Source: Flavobacterium sp. HSC-32F16
GTDB lineage: Bacteria > Bacteroidota > Bacteroidia > Flavobacteriales > Flavobacteriaceae
Reading direction: 5' to 3'
DNA: 64,000 nt
Assembly (NCBI RefSeq): GCF_024171645.1
Contig: NZ_JALKAC010000002.1
Coordinates: forward strand, 248,001-312,000
Shown here: in pieces, positions 51,904 through 60,019 of the stretch
Numbering within the stretch: the first letter of the stretch is position 1
Layout: the number at the start of each line of letters is the position of its first letter
Notes under the pieces: model-generated
Told to the model about the DNA's origin: nothing
The model's input: only the letters and a program-made list of their open reading frames with translations
Database searches by the model: none
Made by a program: the position numbers and the translations under genes

Positions 51904-52389
51904 TTATTTTACAAACTGCTTCTCTTTTTCAGAGAAACTTTTTGCCTGCAAAACAAATTCTTTTAGATATTCTTTTAAAGCACCACTCTGCGCTGCATAA
52001 TAAGTAGTGATGAATTTTTTATCTTCTTTAATATTTTTTTTATAACCCGTAATAGCGGGAACATCTTCCTGGATACTTAGTCTGATCATTCGCATTTCAA
52101 TATTGCTCGGATCACTTTTAATGGTTGCTTCAAGAAGTTTCGCGCCTTCTTTAAAGCGTGAAATTTTACTTCCCATTATGCTTTCAAATTTAGAATCTAC
52201 TAAGATGGAAGCGGCTTTGTAAGCCACTAAAATTTTCTCATCATTGTTAGAAACGCCAGAAAGTTTTTCTGTAAATTCTTTAGCATTCGCCTCTGATTTT
52301 GCAACTTCAGGGTAGATTTTTCGGATAGAGGCCAAATCGGGTGTGTTGGCAAAATTTATCCATAGAAGTAGTGATACTAGTAATTTCAT
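51904..52389 (-). CDS. Hypothetical periplasmic protein of the pigment cluster
   Basis: 161 residues. A hydrophobic N-terminus (MKLLVSLLLWINFANT) looks like a short signal peptide. The rest is helical; FKEGAKLLEATIKSDPSNIE resembles a single TPR-like hairpin. No known domain. It lies 18 bp before the GT2-DUF2062 gene and 2 bp after the dehydratase gene. Proteins of this size and type are regular but unassigned members of flexirubin clusters, as I recall. Confidence 0.6.
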   Translation of the reverse strand: MKLLVSLLLWINFANTPDLASIRKIYPEVAKSEANAKEFTEKLSGVSNNDEKILVAYKAASILVDSKFESIMGSKISRFKEGAKLLEATIKSDPSNIEMRMIRLSIQEDVPAITGYKKNIKEDKKFITTYYAAQSGALKEYLKEFVLQAKSFSEKEKQFVK

Positions 52390-52391
52390 AA

Positions 52392-52763
52392 TTATAATTT
52401 TTTATACGTATTGCTTAATTTCAGCGCAACGGTGTCGTTAAAATATGTGGTGTTTTTCACCTTTACCAAATCATCTTCTGTGGTTGTAATGTCAAGTTCT
52501 AAACGCAGTTCAGGATTTATTTCCGGATTAATTAATGCCATGAATTTTACATTCGAAAGGGTTTGTATCATCAATGAACTTTGAGTAATAGACTCTGTAA
52601 GTTCTTTAATAATCTGAATCATGCAAACGCCCGGCATAATTGGGTTTCCAGGAAAATGACCTTTAAAAACCTCATGATTGGCATTAACTAATATACGAAT
52701 ATTAAATTTAGTATCGCCAGTTTTTTCTTGTGAAAGTACTTTGTAAAAGTCTTTTAGAACCAT
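52392..52763 (-). CDS. FabZ-like hotdog 3-hydroxyacyl-ACP dehydratase
   Basis: 123 residues. FKGHFPGNPIMPGVCMIQII is the FabZ signature with the catalytic His36; the acidic partner appears as Glu in the central helix (IIKELTESI). It removes water from 3-hydroxyacyl-ACP to give the trans double bond in each polyene cycle. It is shorter than housekeeping FabZ (about 140-150), as is usual for aryl polyene dehydratases. It probably works with the cluster ketosynthases on the ACP. Confidence 0.87.
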   Translation of the reverse strand: MVLKDFYKVLSQEKTGDTKFNIRILVNANHEVFKGHFPGNPIMPGVCMIQIIKELTESITQSSLMIQTLSNVKFMALINPEINPELRLELDITTTEDDLVKVKNTTYFNDTVALKLSNTYKKL

Positions 52764-52775
52764 AATTTTATTTTT

Positions 52776-53393
52776 TTATTTCGTATCAAAAGAGTACGAA
52801 ACACCTATTTGAAAATTGATATTTGTATTATAGTCACCAAATAAATAGTGATTATTAGAATCGTTTGTGTAGTAATCGCTGTCGAGGATATCCAGAAAAC
52901 CTTTTTTAAATCGAACATCAAATGCAAGACCCGAAGGCATTCGATAACCAAGACCTAAGTTAAAAGCAAAGTCGTTGTAATTTTTTCTTCGAACCAAATT
53001 GTCACTTAAGCGAACATCTAAAGATGGTCCAAATAAAACCTGAAAACCCTGCCCAAATGTAAATTTGTTTATCATCGAAAGAGATAAATAATCCAGTCTT
53101 AAATCCTGATACGCCACTTTATTTGTTTCGGAAACAGGGTCATAATAATTTCGTGCAACATTATTAGATCCTTGTTTGACGTAACTTATTTCGGGCTGTA
53201 ACGCATATTTTTTCGTTAAGTTTATTTCACCAAAACCGCCAAAATAAAAATCGGGCCTGTAATCAGCATGCATTTCTGAAATTGTCGAAAGGCTTAAACC
53301 AGCTCTTAAACCAGGTTTAAAACTTACTTGGGACTGTATGTTTACGATTGCAAAAAAGAAAAAGAAGGCAATCGTTAATTTCTTTAAATACAT
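52776..53393 (-). CDS. Outer-membrane beta-barrel protein, PorT-like (copy 1)
   Basis: 205 residues. The signal peptide ends near residue 22 (NIQSQ). The mature part shows alternating amphipathic strands (PGLRAGLSLSTIS, ALQPEISYVKQGS, NFQIGVSYSFD) of an eight-stranded barrel of the OMP_b-brl_2 type. The C-terminal aromatic-rich strand is usual for outer-membrane insertion. It overlaps its upstream paralogue by one base. Tandem copies in a pigment operon suggest a role in placing the pigment in the outer membrane; this is inference. Confidence 0.85.
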   Translation of the reverse strand: MYLKKLTIAFFFFFAIVNIQSQVSFKPGLRAGLSLSTISEMHADYRPDFYFGGFGEINLTKKYALQPEISYVKQGSNNVARNYYDPVSETNKVAYQDLRLDYLSLSMINKFTFGQGFQVLFGPSLDVRLSDNLVRRKNYNDFAFNLGLGYRMPSGLAFDVRFKKGFLDILDSDYYTNDSNNHYLFGDYNTNINFQIGVSYSFDTK

Positions 53394-53995
53394 TATTTTA
53401 CTTTAAAAGTGTAACTGATACCAATTTGAAAAACCTGATTTAATATAACATCATTATAGTAATAATCATTATCAGTATCAATTCCGTCATAACCATAAAT
53501 ATCTACCAAACCTTGTTTAATTCTAGCTTCAAAAGTTAATCCATTTGGCAGTGTATAACCAACACCTCCAACAATGGCAAGGTCAAAATTTTCAGGATTG
53601 CTGTTGATATAATTATCAGAAATTTTAAAATCTAAAGATGGTCCCGCTAAAAGATGAAAACCTTTACCGCCAACATTAAATTTTGCAACCGCGCCAAGTG
53701 TTAAGTAATTTAATTCATAATTTACATAACGATAATTATTGCCGTTTCCAAGATATTCTCTTCCTTCATCGCCTTGTCTTGAATATGTTAACTCAGGCTG
53801 TAACGAAAAATATTTATTAAATTTTATATTCACTAATCCACCAACATAGAAATCTGTTTTGCTCCTGTTATCATCAATATTGGTTAATGTTGATAAGTTC
53901 AAACCGCCTCTAAGTCCAGGGCTTACAGTTACCTGTGCTTGCGATTTTACAAGACCGATAAATAAAACGAATGCAATTAAGGTTATTTTTTTCAT
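53393..53995 (-). CDS. Outer-membrane beta-barrel protein, PorT-like (copy 2)
   Basis: 200 residues, paralogue of the next gene: both share PGLRxGLxLSTx after the signal peptide (cut near residue 20, SQAQ), a YFSLQPELTYSRQG strand and an NGLTFEARIKQGLVDI segment. Eight-strand barrel prediction. The two proteins are about one third identical by eye, so the duplication is old. The stop overlaps the following start by one base. Confidence 0.85.
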   Translation of the reverse strand: MKKITLIAFVLFIGLVKSQAQVTVSPGLRGGLNLSTLTNIDDNRSKTDFYVGGLVNIKFNKYFSLQPELTYSRQGDEGREYLGNGNNYRYVNYELNYLTLGAVAKFNVGGKGFHLLAGPSLDFKISDNYINSNPENFDLAIVGGVGYTLPNGLTFEARIKQGLVDIYGYDGIDTDNDYYYNDVILNQVFQIGISYTFKVK

Positions 53996-54032
53996 CTTTT
54001 GATTAGTTTGATTTTATGGTTAGTTTAAATTT

Positions 54033-54668
54033 CTATTCAGATTTGAAATAATTCAATTCAATTTTAAGCTTGATATTTTGGTGGACAATCTGAATCTTCT
54101 CAGCAAAAATATTATTTTCTGAATTGAAATACAGTGTAAATTTTTCTTTTGTTTTAGAAGCATGAACGATCTTCTCTAATTTCTGATCTTTTTTAGAGAT
54201 AAAAATATAATTGTCTCGTTTACCGTCTGCCGATTTATAAATGTCTGCTGATTCGTTTTCAAATTGTTTCTGAATCAAATATTCTTTTTTTAGAAGAAGA
54301 CGGAAATCTTCTTTTAAAGTATTAATCAAAATTTTTCGGTCTAATTCTGAAACAATAGAATTGACTTTAAAGTCCGTTTCAGAGATTTCAAAATCCATTA
54401 ATTTATTCCCGAATTCGGTTGTAAAAACAATTCGGTGTGTCGTGTCGTTTATTTTTTTTGCAATGAAAATTCCCGACAATTCATTTCCGTAAACGCTTAT
54501 GTTAGTTTTGTAAACATAATCGGTTTTTGAATCAGCAAAATACGGAACTTCTACAGCCGTTTTGTCTAATTTTTTTGATGTATAGTTTTTTGTGACGGAG
54601 CCGCAAGAAACCAAAACAATTGCAAGAAAGCAATTAATTAGTAAAAACTGAATCGTCGATTTTTGCAT
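54033..54668 (-). CDS. Lipoprotein of the pigment cluster (LolB-like position)
   Basis: 211 residues. Lipobox LVSC with Cys22 as anchor. The mature protein alternates strands (NELSGIFIAKKINDTTHRIV, KMDFEISETDF-like segments) with charged loops. Its gene overlaps the LolA-like gene by 35 bp, so the pair may act together as a carrier and an outer-membrane receptor, in the manner of LolA and LolB. No sequence family recognised beyond that. Confidence 0.65.
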   Translation of the reverse strand: MQKSTIQFLLINCFLAIVLVSCGSVTKNYTSKKLDKTAVEVPYFADSKTDYVYKTNISVYGNELSGIFIAKKINDTTHRIVFTTEFGNKLMDFEISETDFKVNSIVSELDRKILINTLKEDFRLLLKKEYLIQKQFENESADIYKSADGKRDNYIFISKKDQKLEKIVHASKTKEKFTLYFNSENNIFAEKIQIVHQNIKLKIELNYFKSE

Positions 54669-55266
54669 TGATCACTTTATTTTTAAGTACAATTCTGGTA
54701 TAATCTTCAGATGATTCTAACAATTTTACCTGAACCACAGTTGCTTCTTCCTTGTCAAAAGTCAGCTCGATTTGTTTGATGTATTTTTTCAATGCAGCAT
54801 CCTTAGGAATAAATTTCGCCAGATTCTGACCTTTCAATTTAAAATACGAAATGGTAAATTCTTTATCGTCAAACATATTTCCGCTCACACTTCCTACGAT
54901 CAATTTATTAATTCGGGCAAAAATTTTACTGTCGCCCATATCAACCGCGCTTTTCTTTCCTTCGTCGTTAATCAGGATTTTTCCGTTTTTAAAAGTAATA
55001 CTGTAATTGTACGGTTTTTTATATTGCCATTGCAAAAGTGAAGGTTCTTTAAAAACCATTTTCCCCGAAGTTTCAATATCTTTTGATAAAAAATCCAAAT
55101 GTTTGTACTGAACAAAATCAGTACTTAAAGTTTTGATTTTTTTAGATACAAGATTTACTTCTTCTTTAAATTGTGCAATTTCAGAAGCTGTCATTTTTTG
55201 TTCCTGCGCAGACACATTAAAAACGCTAAGAATTAGAAATAAGAATAAATATATTTTAGTTCGCAT
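54634..55266 (-). CDS. LolA-like outer-membrane lipoprotein carrier
   Basis: 210 residues. Signal peptide (1-20, NVSAQ). KIKTLSTDFVQYKHLDFLSK followed by SGKMVFKEPSLLQWQYKKPY matches the LolA fold, whose hydrophobic cavity carries acyl chains across the periplasm. Dedicated LolA homologues are regular members of aryl polyene clusters and probably ferry the pigment lipid. The housekeeping lolA would be elsewhere. It overlaps the deacetylase gene by 11 bp. Confidence 0.9.
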   Translation of the reverse strand: MRTKIYLFLFLILSVFNVSAQEQKMTASEIAQFKEEVNLVSKKIKTLSTDFVQYKHLDFLSKDIETSGKMVFKEPSLLQWQYKKPYNYSITFKNGKILINDEGKKSAVDMGDSKIFARINKLIVGSVSGNMFDDKEFTISYFKLKGQNLAKFIPKDAALKKYIKQIELTFDKEEATVVQVKLLESSEDYTRIVLKNKVINAKIDDSVFTN

Positions 55267-56032
55267 AAGCTTTAAGATTCAAAAGTTCCTCGATCGAAAC
55301 GACCTGATAATTATTTTGCTGTAAAAATTGCAAAAACTGTTCCAAGACCAAAACAGAGTGCTCGCCTGTATCATGCAAAAGTACAATTCCGCCGGGAGAA
55401 ACTCGTTTTGTAATTCGTTTTAAAATTAATTCCTGGTTTTTGGTTCCTCCGTCAAGCGAACGAATATTCCAGCCAATTACTTTATGTCCGGTTAATTTTA
55501 AAGCTCTTCTAATCGAAGGCGTTGTAACTCCATAAGGGGGACGAAAAAAGTTTATTTTTTTTGAAGTGAATTTTTCCAGAAGCGCATCAGTTTTTTCGAT
55601 TTCTTCTTGTATTTGTCTGGCATTGTAAAAATCAAAAAACTTCGAATGGTTGTACGAATGATTTCCAACCAAATGGCCTTGAGCAATAATCTGTTTTACA
55701 ATTTCAGGATGCGTTTCAATATTTTTCCCAATGCAGAAAAAAGCCGCTTTGGCATTGTGTTTTTTTAAAAGTTTTAAAAATTCTAAAGTAAATTCACTTG
55801 GGCCGTCATCAAAAGTCAGCGCAATTTTTTTCTCTTTTTCTAATGGATTATTGCAGAACGTTTTTACATGATAATTAGACGAAATTCTCGAAGAACCAAA
55901 AGCGTTGATTCCAATCCAAAGAAAAATTACAGCAAAAAAACACCATACAGCTATTGCGATATAAAGATTCAGGAGAAACAGTAAAAGCAATAAAAGGATA
56001 AAAAATATCGAGATGTTTTTATGCGTTATCAT
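55256..56032 (-). CDS. Polysaccharide deacetylase family protein (NodB homology)
   Basis: 258 residues. Two N-terminal membrane helices (about 8-45) are followed by the NodB domain: LTFDDGPSEFT (motif 1, catalytic and metal Asp), GNHSYNHSKF (motif 2, HxxxH metal ligands), FFRPPYG (motif 3) and LLHDTGEHS (motif 5). All expected catalytic residues are visible. It acts on N- or O-acetyl groups, with the active domain outside the inner membrane. In the pigment cluster the substrate could be the lipid or a glycan; unknown. It overlaps the CLF-like gene by 4 bp. Confidence 0.9.
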   Translation of the reverse strand: MITHKNISIFFILLLLLLFLLNLYIAIAVWCFFAVIFLWIGINAFGSSRISSNYHVKTFCNNPLEKEKKIALTFDDGPSEFTLEFLKLLKKHNAKAAFFCIGKNIETHPEIVKQIIAQGHLVGNHSYNHSKFFDFYNARQIQEEIEKTDALLEKFTSKKINFFRPPYGVTTPSIRRALKLTGHKVIGWNIRSLDGGTKNQELILKRITKRVSPGGIVLLHDTGEHSVLVLEQFLQFLQQNNYQVVSIEELLNLKAYAN

Positions 56033-57090
56033 TTTGACAGTAACGTAAAACTATGATTTTTTCCGCTTAATTGATTATACAATAAAATGGTTTTGTAAGC
56101 TGGTTTTGTAAGCTGATTTACTTTTATAATTTCAGGAATTTCCTGTGTTTTCAAAATTTTAGAAGCCATCCAAAAAGCAAAAGCCGAAGCTGTATCATAT
56201 TCGCCGCTCAAATGTTTGTAATATAAAACTGAGGTTTGCGAGAAAGCATTTTCGGCAAGATTTTTATAATAATTTTCGAAAGAAGCATTTCCGTCAAAAC
56301 CTAAAACCAAAGCATCAATATCTGAAATCTCTAAATTATTCGATTTTAAAAACGATTTAATTTCAGCTTCAACTTCATTTACTTCTAGTGTATTTATAAT
56401 GGCAACATCCAAAAGTTCAGCATACGTATTTTCTTTTCTTTGGTTTTCTAAAACAAAAAAACTTGCACCTTCACCATAAACCGCACCGCTTGTTGATGAA
56501 TTTAAAACGTCATAAGGAGCAGTTTTATCTGCTTTAATACGTCCGTTTAATTTGAAAAGGGCAGTAGTATAATCGCCGTTTTCGTCAACACCGCCTACTA
56601 AAATTGAGTTGGCTTCATCTTCTTCAATCTGCATTTTAGCATCTAAAAGTGCCGATTCAAAAGAAACTGCCCCGTTTACATACGTAAAATTATAACCTTT
56701 ACATTGCTGTAAAAGTGCAATTTGCGCCCCAACTGTATTGTGCGTCGACTGGATAAAAGAAGTCGGAGTTAAAAACTCTTCTTTATTATCTAAAATACTT
56801 TTTAGGAATTTTTCAGAATCTTCGATGCATCCTAAACCAGTTCCGGTAATAATGGCATCAACTTTTTCGACATTCGCATCTTTCATGGCTAAAGCCGAAG
56901 CAACGATTCCGTTTTTCACTCCTTTTGCCATTCTGCGGCTTGCAGCCGGCGAAATATATTCTTTGTATGCCGGCGAAACAATTGCCAGTACATTTTCATC
57001 GTGATTCACATTGGCTTCTTCCAAAAAAACAGTATCAAATGTTTTTTGAGTCGAAATACAGCCTACTCCATTTATATATGTTTTTTTCAT
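56029..57090 (-). CDS. Chain-length-factor-like ketosynthase without catalytic residues
   Basis: 353 residues from the ATG at 57090 (MKKTYINGVGCIS), one base after the FabF-like stop. A longer in-frame start at 57138 would overlap that gene without adding a family motif. The thiolase fold is clear (GTGLGCIEDSEKF, SGAVYGEGASFFVLE). At the nucleophile position the sequence is TYVNGAVSFES, without Cys, and the first His motif HGT is replaced by GFDGNAS. It is therefore expected to be non-catalytic, pairing with the active ketosynthase encoded next to it and setting chain length. Confidence 0.85.
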   Translation of the reverse strand: MKKTYINGVGCISTQKTFDTVFLEEANVNHDENVLAIVSPAYKEYISPAASRRMAKGVKNGIVASALAMKDANVEKVDAIITGTGLGCIEDSEKFLKSILDNKEEFLTPTSFIQSTHNTVGAQIALLQQCKGYNFTYVNGAVSFESALLDAKMQIEEDEANSILVGGVDENGDYTTALFKLNGRIKADKTAPYDVLNSSTSGAVYGEGASFFVLENQRKENTYAELLDVAIINTLEVNEVEAEIKSFLKSNNLEISDIDALVLGFDGNASFENYYKNLAENAFSQTSVLYYKHLSGEYDTASAFAFWMASKILKTQEIPEIIKVNQLTKPAYKTILLYNQLSGKNHSFTLLSK

Positions 57091-57091
57091 T

Positions 57092-58291
57092 TTAGCTTTT
57101 TGAAAATATAAGAGTGGAACAATTTCCTCCAAATCCAAAAGAATTAGATAAAACGTGTTCTATGTTTTTATTTTTTAAAGTAGTCTGCGGAGTCAAATCG
57201 AATTCTTCCATCTGAGTTTCAAAATTCAAATTCGGATAAACCACATTATTTTGAATTGCCAAAACACTGTAAACCGCTTCAATTGCCGCTGCCGCTGCTA
57301 AAGTATGTCCGGTAAACGGTTTTGTCGAACTAAAATCAGGAACTTTTTCTTCTTCGTAAATTCGGCGTAAAGCTCTTCCTTCAGATAAATCGTTATTTGG
57401 CGTTGCAGTTCCGTGAACATTGATGTAATCAATTTCAGAAGGTTTTAAACCTGAAACTTCAAAAGCTTTTTTCATCGCCAGAAAAGCACCGTCTCCATTT
57501 TCTGAAGAAGCCGTTTGGTGAAAAGCATCATTGGCATTTCCGTAACCGGAAACTCTTGCCAGCACTTTTTTGTTTTGTTTGGCAACAATTTCATCCGATT
57601 CTAAAACCAAAAAAGCAGCAGCTTCTCCCAGATTCAATCCTTTTCTGTTATTGTCGAAAGGTTTGTTGTAATCATCAGATAAAATCATCAAAGTTTTAAA
57701 TCCGTTAATAGTGAATTTTGCCAAAGCATCGGCTCCGCCAACAATTACGCGATCTAATTTTCCAGTTTTGATTAATCTTGCGCCCAGCATAATAGAATTT
57801 GCTGCAGAAGAACAAGCTGTAGAAATAGTGGTTACCATCCCTTTTAAACCTAATTGTTCGGCAATTTTTTCAGCAACATCACCTCCGTCGTGGCAGGTAA
57901 TATATTTTACCAATTCTGGTTTTTCGAAATAATCGTAATAATGCGTTTCCGTCATGTCCATTCCGCCCACACTTGTAGCCGAAATAAGTCCGGTTCTAAA
58001 TTCGTTGATAGAGGTAATGCCGGCATTTTCAACAGCTTGTTTTGCTGCCAAAGTACCAATCATAGCGGTTCTCGAAAAATTATTATCGCTGTTTAATTCC
58101 AGTTCGCTGATCAATTCATCGTTGGTTTTTTTAATTTCACCCACTTTGATAACATCTGCATGAACTGTAGAAATATTAGAGATACGGGAAATCCCGATTT
58201 TATTTTCGATTAATGAATGATAATTTTCCTCAACCGAATTCCCGATTGCAGAAATAATTCCCATTCCCGTTATTGCAACACCCTTTGTCAT
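57092..58291 (-). CDS. 3-oxoacyl-ACP synthase (KAS II/FabF type), active
   Basis: 399 residues. The Cys-His-His triad is present: Cys160 in STACSSAAN, His293 in NVHGTATP and His329 in FTGHTLAA. The size and motifs fit KAS II. It condenses malonyl-ACP with the growing polyene, probably as a heterodimer with the chain-length-factor-like protein encoded immediately downstream. The gene lies 140 bp after the ACP gene in operon order, in a gap full of AT-rich repeats. Confidence 0.92.
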   Translation of the reverse strand: MTKGVAITGMGIISAIGNSVEENYHSLIENKIGISRISNISTVHADVIKVGEIKKTNDELISELELNSDNNFSRTAMIGTLAAKQAVENAGITSINEFRTGLISATSVGGMDMTETHYYDYFEKPELVKYITCHDGGDVAEKIAEQLGLKGMVTTISTACSSAANSIMLGARLIKTGKLDRVIVGGADALAKFTINGFKTLMILSDDYNKPFDNNRKGLNLGEAAAFLVLESDEIVAKQNKKVLARVSGYGNANDAFHQTASSENGDGAFLAMKKAFEVSGLKPSEIDYINVHGTATPNNDLSEGRALRRIYEEEKVPDFSSTKPFTGHTLAAAAAIEAVYSVLAIQNNVVYPNLNFETQMEEFDLTPQTTLKNKNIEHVLSNSFGFGGNCSTLIFSKS

Positions 58292-58431
58292 TTTAGATTT
58301 ATGATTTTAGATTTTAGATTCTTAGAACTTAGTCAAGGTTTTAAACTTTAACAAAGTTGACGGATTTTTAAACCATTTTAGATTTTAGATTTCCGGCTGG
58401 AATCTAAAATCTAAAGTCTAAAATCTACAAT
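58292..58431. repeat. AT-rich TTAGATTTTAGATTT repeats and hairpins in the ACP-FabF gap
   Basis: TTTAGATTTTAGATT (58377-58391) and its exact reverse complement (58401-58415) form a perfect 15-bp hairpin. Further copies of the word lie at 58300-58320 and 58416-58427, and a GTCAA...TTGAC inverted repeat lies at about 58332-58361. The gap is essentially repeat DNA and lies inside the operon. Confidence 0.75.
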
Positions 58432-58689
58432 TTATTTAGTTCTGTTAGCGCTAATGTAAGCTGCCATAGTCTCGATAGACTGGAAAATTGTTTTCCCTTC
58501 TTTCGGATCTACTAATTTAATTCCGTAATCTTTGTCTAAAATCACGATCAATTCAAGCGCATCAATCGAGTCTAAACCTAAACCATCTCCAAACAAAGGA
58601 TCGTTATCAGCAATGTCTTCAATTGTGATATCTTCAAGGTTTAAAGTTGTAATGATTTTATTTTTTAATTCTTCTTTTAATGCTTCCAT
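58432..58689 (-). CDS. Acyl carrier protein of the pigment cluster
   Basis: 85 residues. GLGLDSIDALELIVIL contains the phosphopantetheine attachment Ser41 in DSIDALE, in the usual acidic four-helix bundle. The DSID motif differs from the DSLD of housekeeping ACP. It would carry the aryl starter and polyene intermediates between the ligase, ketosynthases and dehydratase of the cluster. It lies 2 bp after the half-ketosynthase gene. Confidence 0.93.
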   Translation of the reverse strand: MEALKEELKNKIITTLNLEDITIEDIADNDPLFGDGLGLDSIDALELIVILDKDYGIKLVDPKEGKTIFQSIETMAAYISANRTK

Positions 58690-58691
58690 GA

Positions 58692-59309
58692 TTATTTATT
58701 ATATAATGTATTGATAGTTTCGTTTGTATATTTCTCGTTTTCCTCCTTGCTTATGAGGCAAAGAAAAGCTTTATAATTGTCATTAAAAAATTCTACCCAG
58801 CCGCAAAGAACGGTATCAGCTTTATTTGTGTTTAATAAAATCTCTGAATAGTTCCACAAAAATTCTGAATTGAAAGCATCAAATATAAAGAAAGAATTTT
58901 CACTTTTCAGCTGATGACGGATACTTATTTCGCCCAGACAAATATTTGGCAGCGTATAAACAAAAACCGCCGGACTCGGGAAATAGTTTTCTTTGTCTGA
59001 AATCGATTCCTGATATTTTACATCGGTATCTAAACTCGACGATTTATTAGCCAAAACCAAGGCGATATTATGTTCTTTTTCATTTGAAGTAATTGGACTC
59101 AAAAGTAATTCTGATCCTAAAAAAGCCAGTTTGCTCAAAGCATCCATTTTGAAAAACTTTGGATATTGCATTTCAAAATTACGATACGCTTGTTTAGAGA
59201 AATCAGCAAAATCTGTTGGTTCAATTTTGAATACAGAGGTTCCGTTCAAAACAATTTCGTTGTTTTGGATCGTGATGTAGGATTGTATGTTGGTTTTGTT
59301 TTGAGTCAT
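58692..59309 (-). CDS. Half-length ketosynthase-like protein
   Basis: 205 residues. FKMDALSKLAFLGSELLL, VLANKSSSLDTDVKY and PSPAVFVYTLPNICLGEISI match the first half of the ketosynthase (thiolase) fold. The region where the nucleophile would be, FFIFDAFNSEF, has no Cys, and the C-terminal half with both His motifs is absent. The protein ends naturally, followed directly by the ACP gene, and such short forms seem to be regular in flexirubin clusters. It may be a structural partner or ACP-docking subunit. Function unknown. Confidence 0.75.
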   Translation of the reverse strand: MTQNKTNIQSYITIQNNEIVLNGTSVFKIEPTDFADFSKQAYRNFEMQYPKFFKMDALSKLAFLGSELLLSPITSNEKEHNIALVLANKSSSLDTDVKYQESISDKENYFPSPAVFVYTLPNICLGEISIRHQLKSENSFFIFDAFNSEFLWNYSEILLNTNKADTVLCGWVEFFNDNYKAFLCLISKEENEKYTNETINTLYNK

Positions 59310-59406
59310 TGTTATAATTTAAACACGAATTCCACGAATTGGCACAAATTTTTAGGCTTAAAAATTCCACTAATTAATCCGTGAGAATTAGTGTAAATGG
59401 TGTTTT
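59310..59406. repeat. Repeat-rich gap
   Basis: The gap contains CACGAATTCCACGAATTGGCAC and AATTAATCCGTGAGAATTAG in partly inverted order, split words of the same type as at 50616-50651. No reading frame or terminator was seen. Confidence 0.45.
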
Positions 59407-60018
59407 TTAAGAAACCCAAGTTTGGACAATTTTTGCAATATGCCATTTTCCGGATTTATTTTCAATTGTAATTTCGAACCCTCTTCCACATTTTCCGCCC
59501 CCACATGAAGCGGTTGCTTCAATAATACCTAAAGTTTTGTTTTTATTGAACTTAATGTTGGAAATTTCAATTGTACCAACAGGCATTCCGCTTTTATAAT
59601 TATGTACAGTCCAATGTAATTCGTCAGGAAATTTTGAGGCATATTGAAAATCAAACTTTTTATTGCTTTTAAAAGCTGTTAAATCAAATTTTTCATTTTT
59701 GATTTTATTATTTATGACATAATCATAGACACCTATTAAAATTCTGGTTGTATCTTTTTTAATACTATCTTGATAGCGCCAGTATTTCTTTAGTTCCTCA
59801 GAATGACCAATTGTATCCGCTTTGTTCGTTTGCAAATTAAATCTTGGCGGTGGCGAAGGAAGTATAATTCGTCTATCCATATAAATAGAATCCACAATTT
59901 CGACAAAGACACTATTCAGAACACCTTTTTCAAAATCAGATTCAGGCACTTCTTTCTTTTTACATCCAAAAGATGAAATAAGAATTATAGTTATAAATAT
60001 GAATTTTGATAATTTCAT
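59407..60018 (-). CDS. Hypothetical lipoprotein inserted in the pigment operon
   Basis: 203 residues. Lipobox SFGC gives Cys19 as anchor, followed by a basic KKKEV linker. The C-terminal half has strands with GIIEATASCGGGKCGRGFEI, including a CGGGKCG motif that could hold a disulfide or a metal. The domain resembles small periplasmic proteins with a nuclear-transport-factor-like fold, but I cannot name a family. It sits 2 bp after the KS gene. It is not a standard member of flexirubin clusters that I recall. Confidence 0.6.
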   Translation of the reverse strand: MKLSKFIFITIILISSFGCKKKEVPESDFEKGVLNSVFVEIVDSIYMDRRIILPSPPPRFNLQTNKADTIGHSEELKKYWRYQDSIKKDTTRILIGVYDYVINNKIKNEKFDLTAFKSNKKFDFQYASKFPDELHWTVHNYKSGMPVGTIEISNIKFNKNKTLGIIEATASCGGGKCGRGFEITIENKSGKWHIAKIVQTWVS

Positions 60019-60019
60019 C

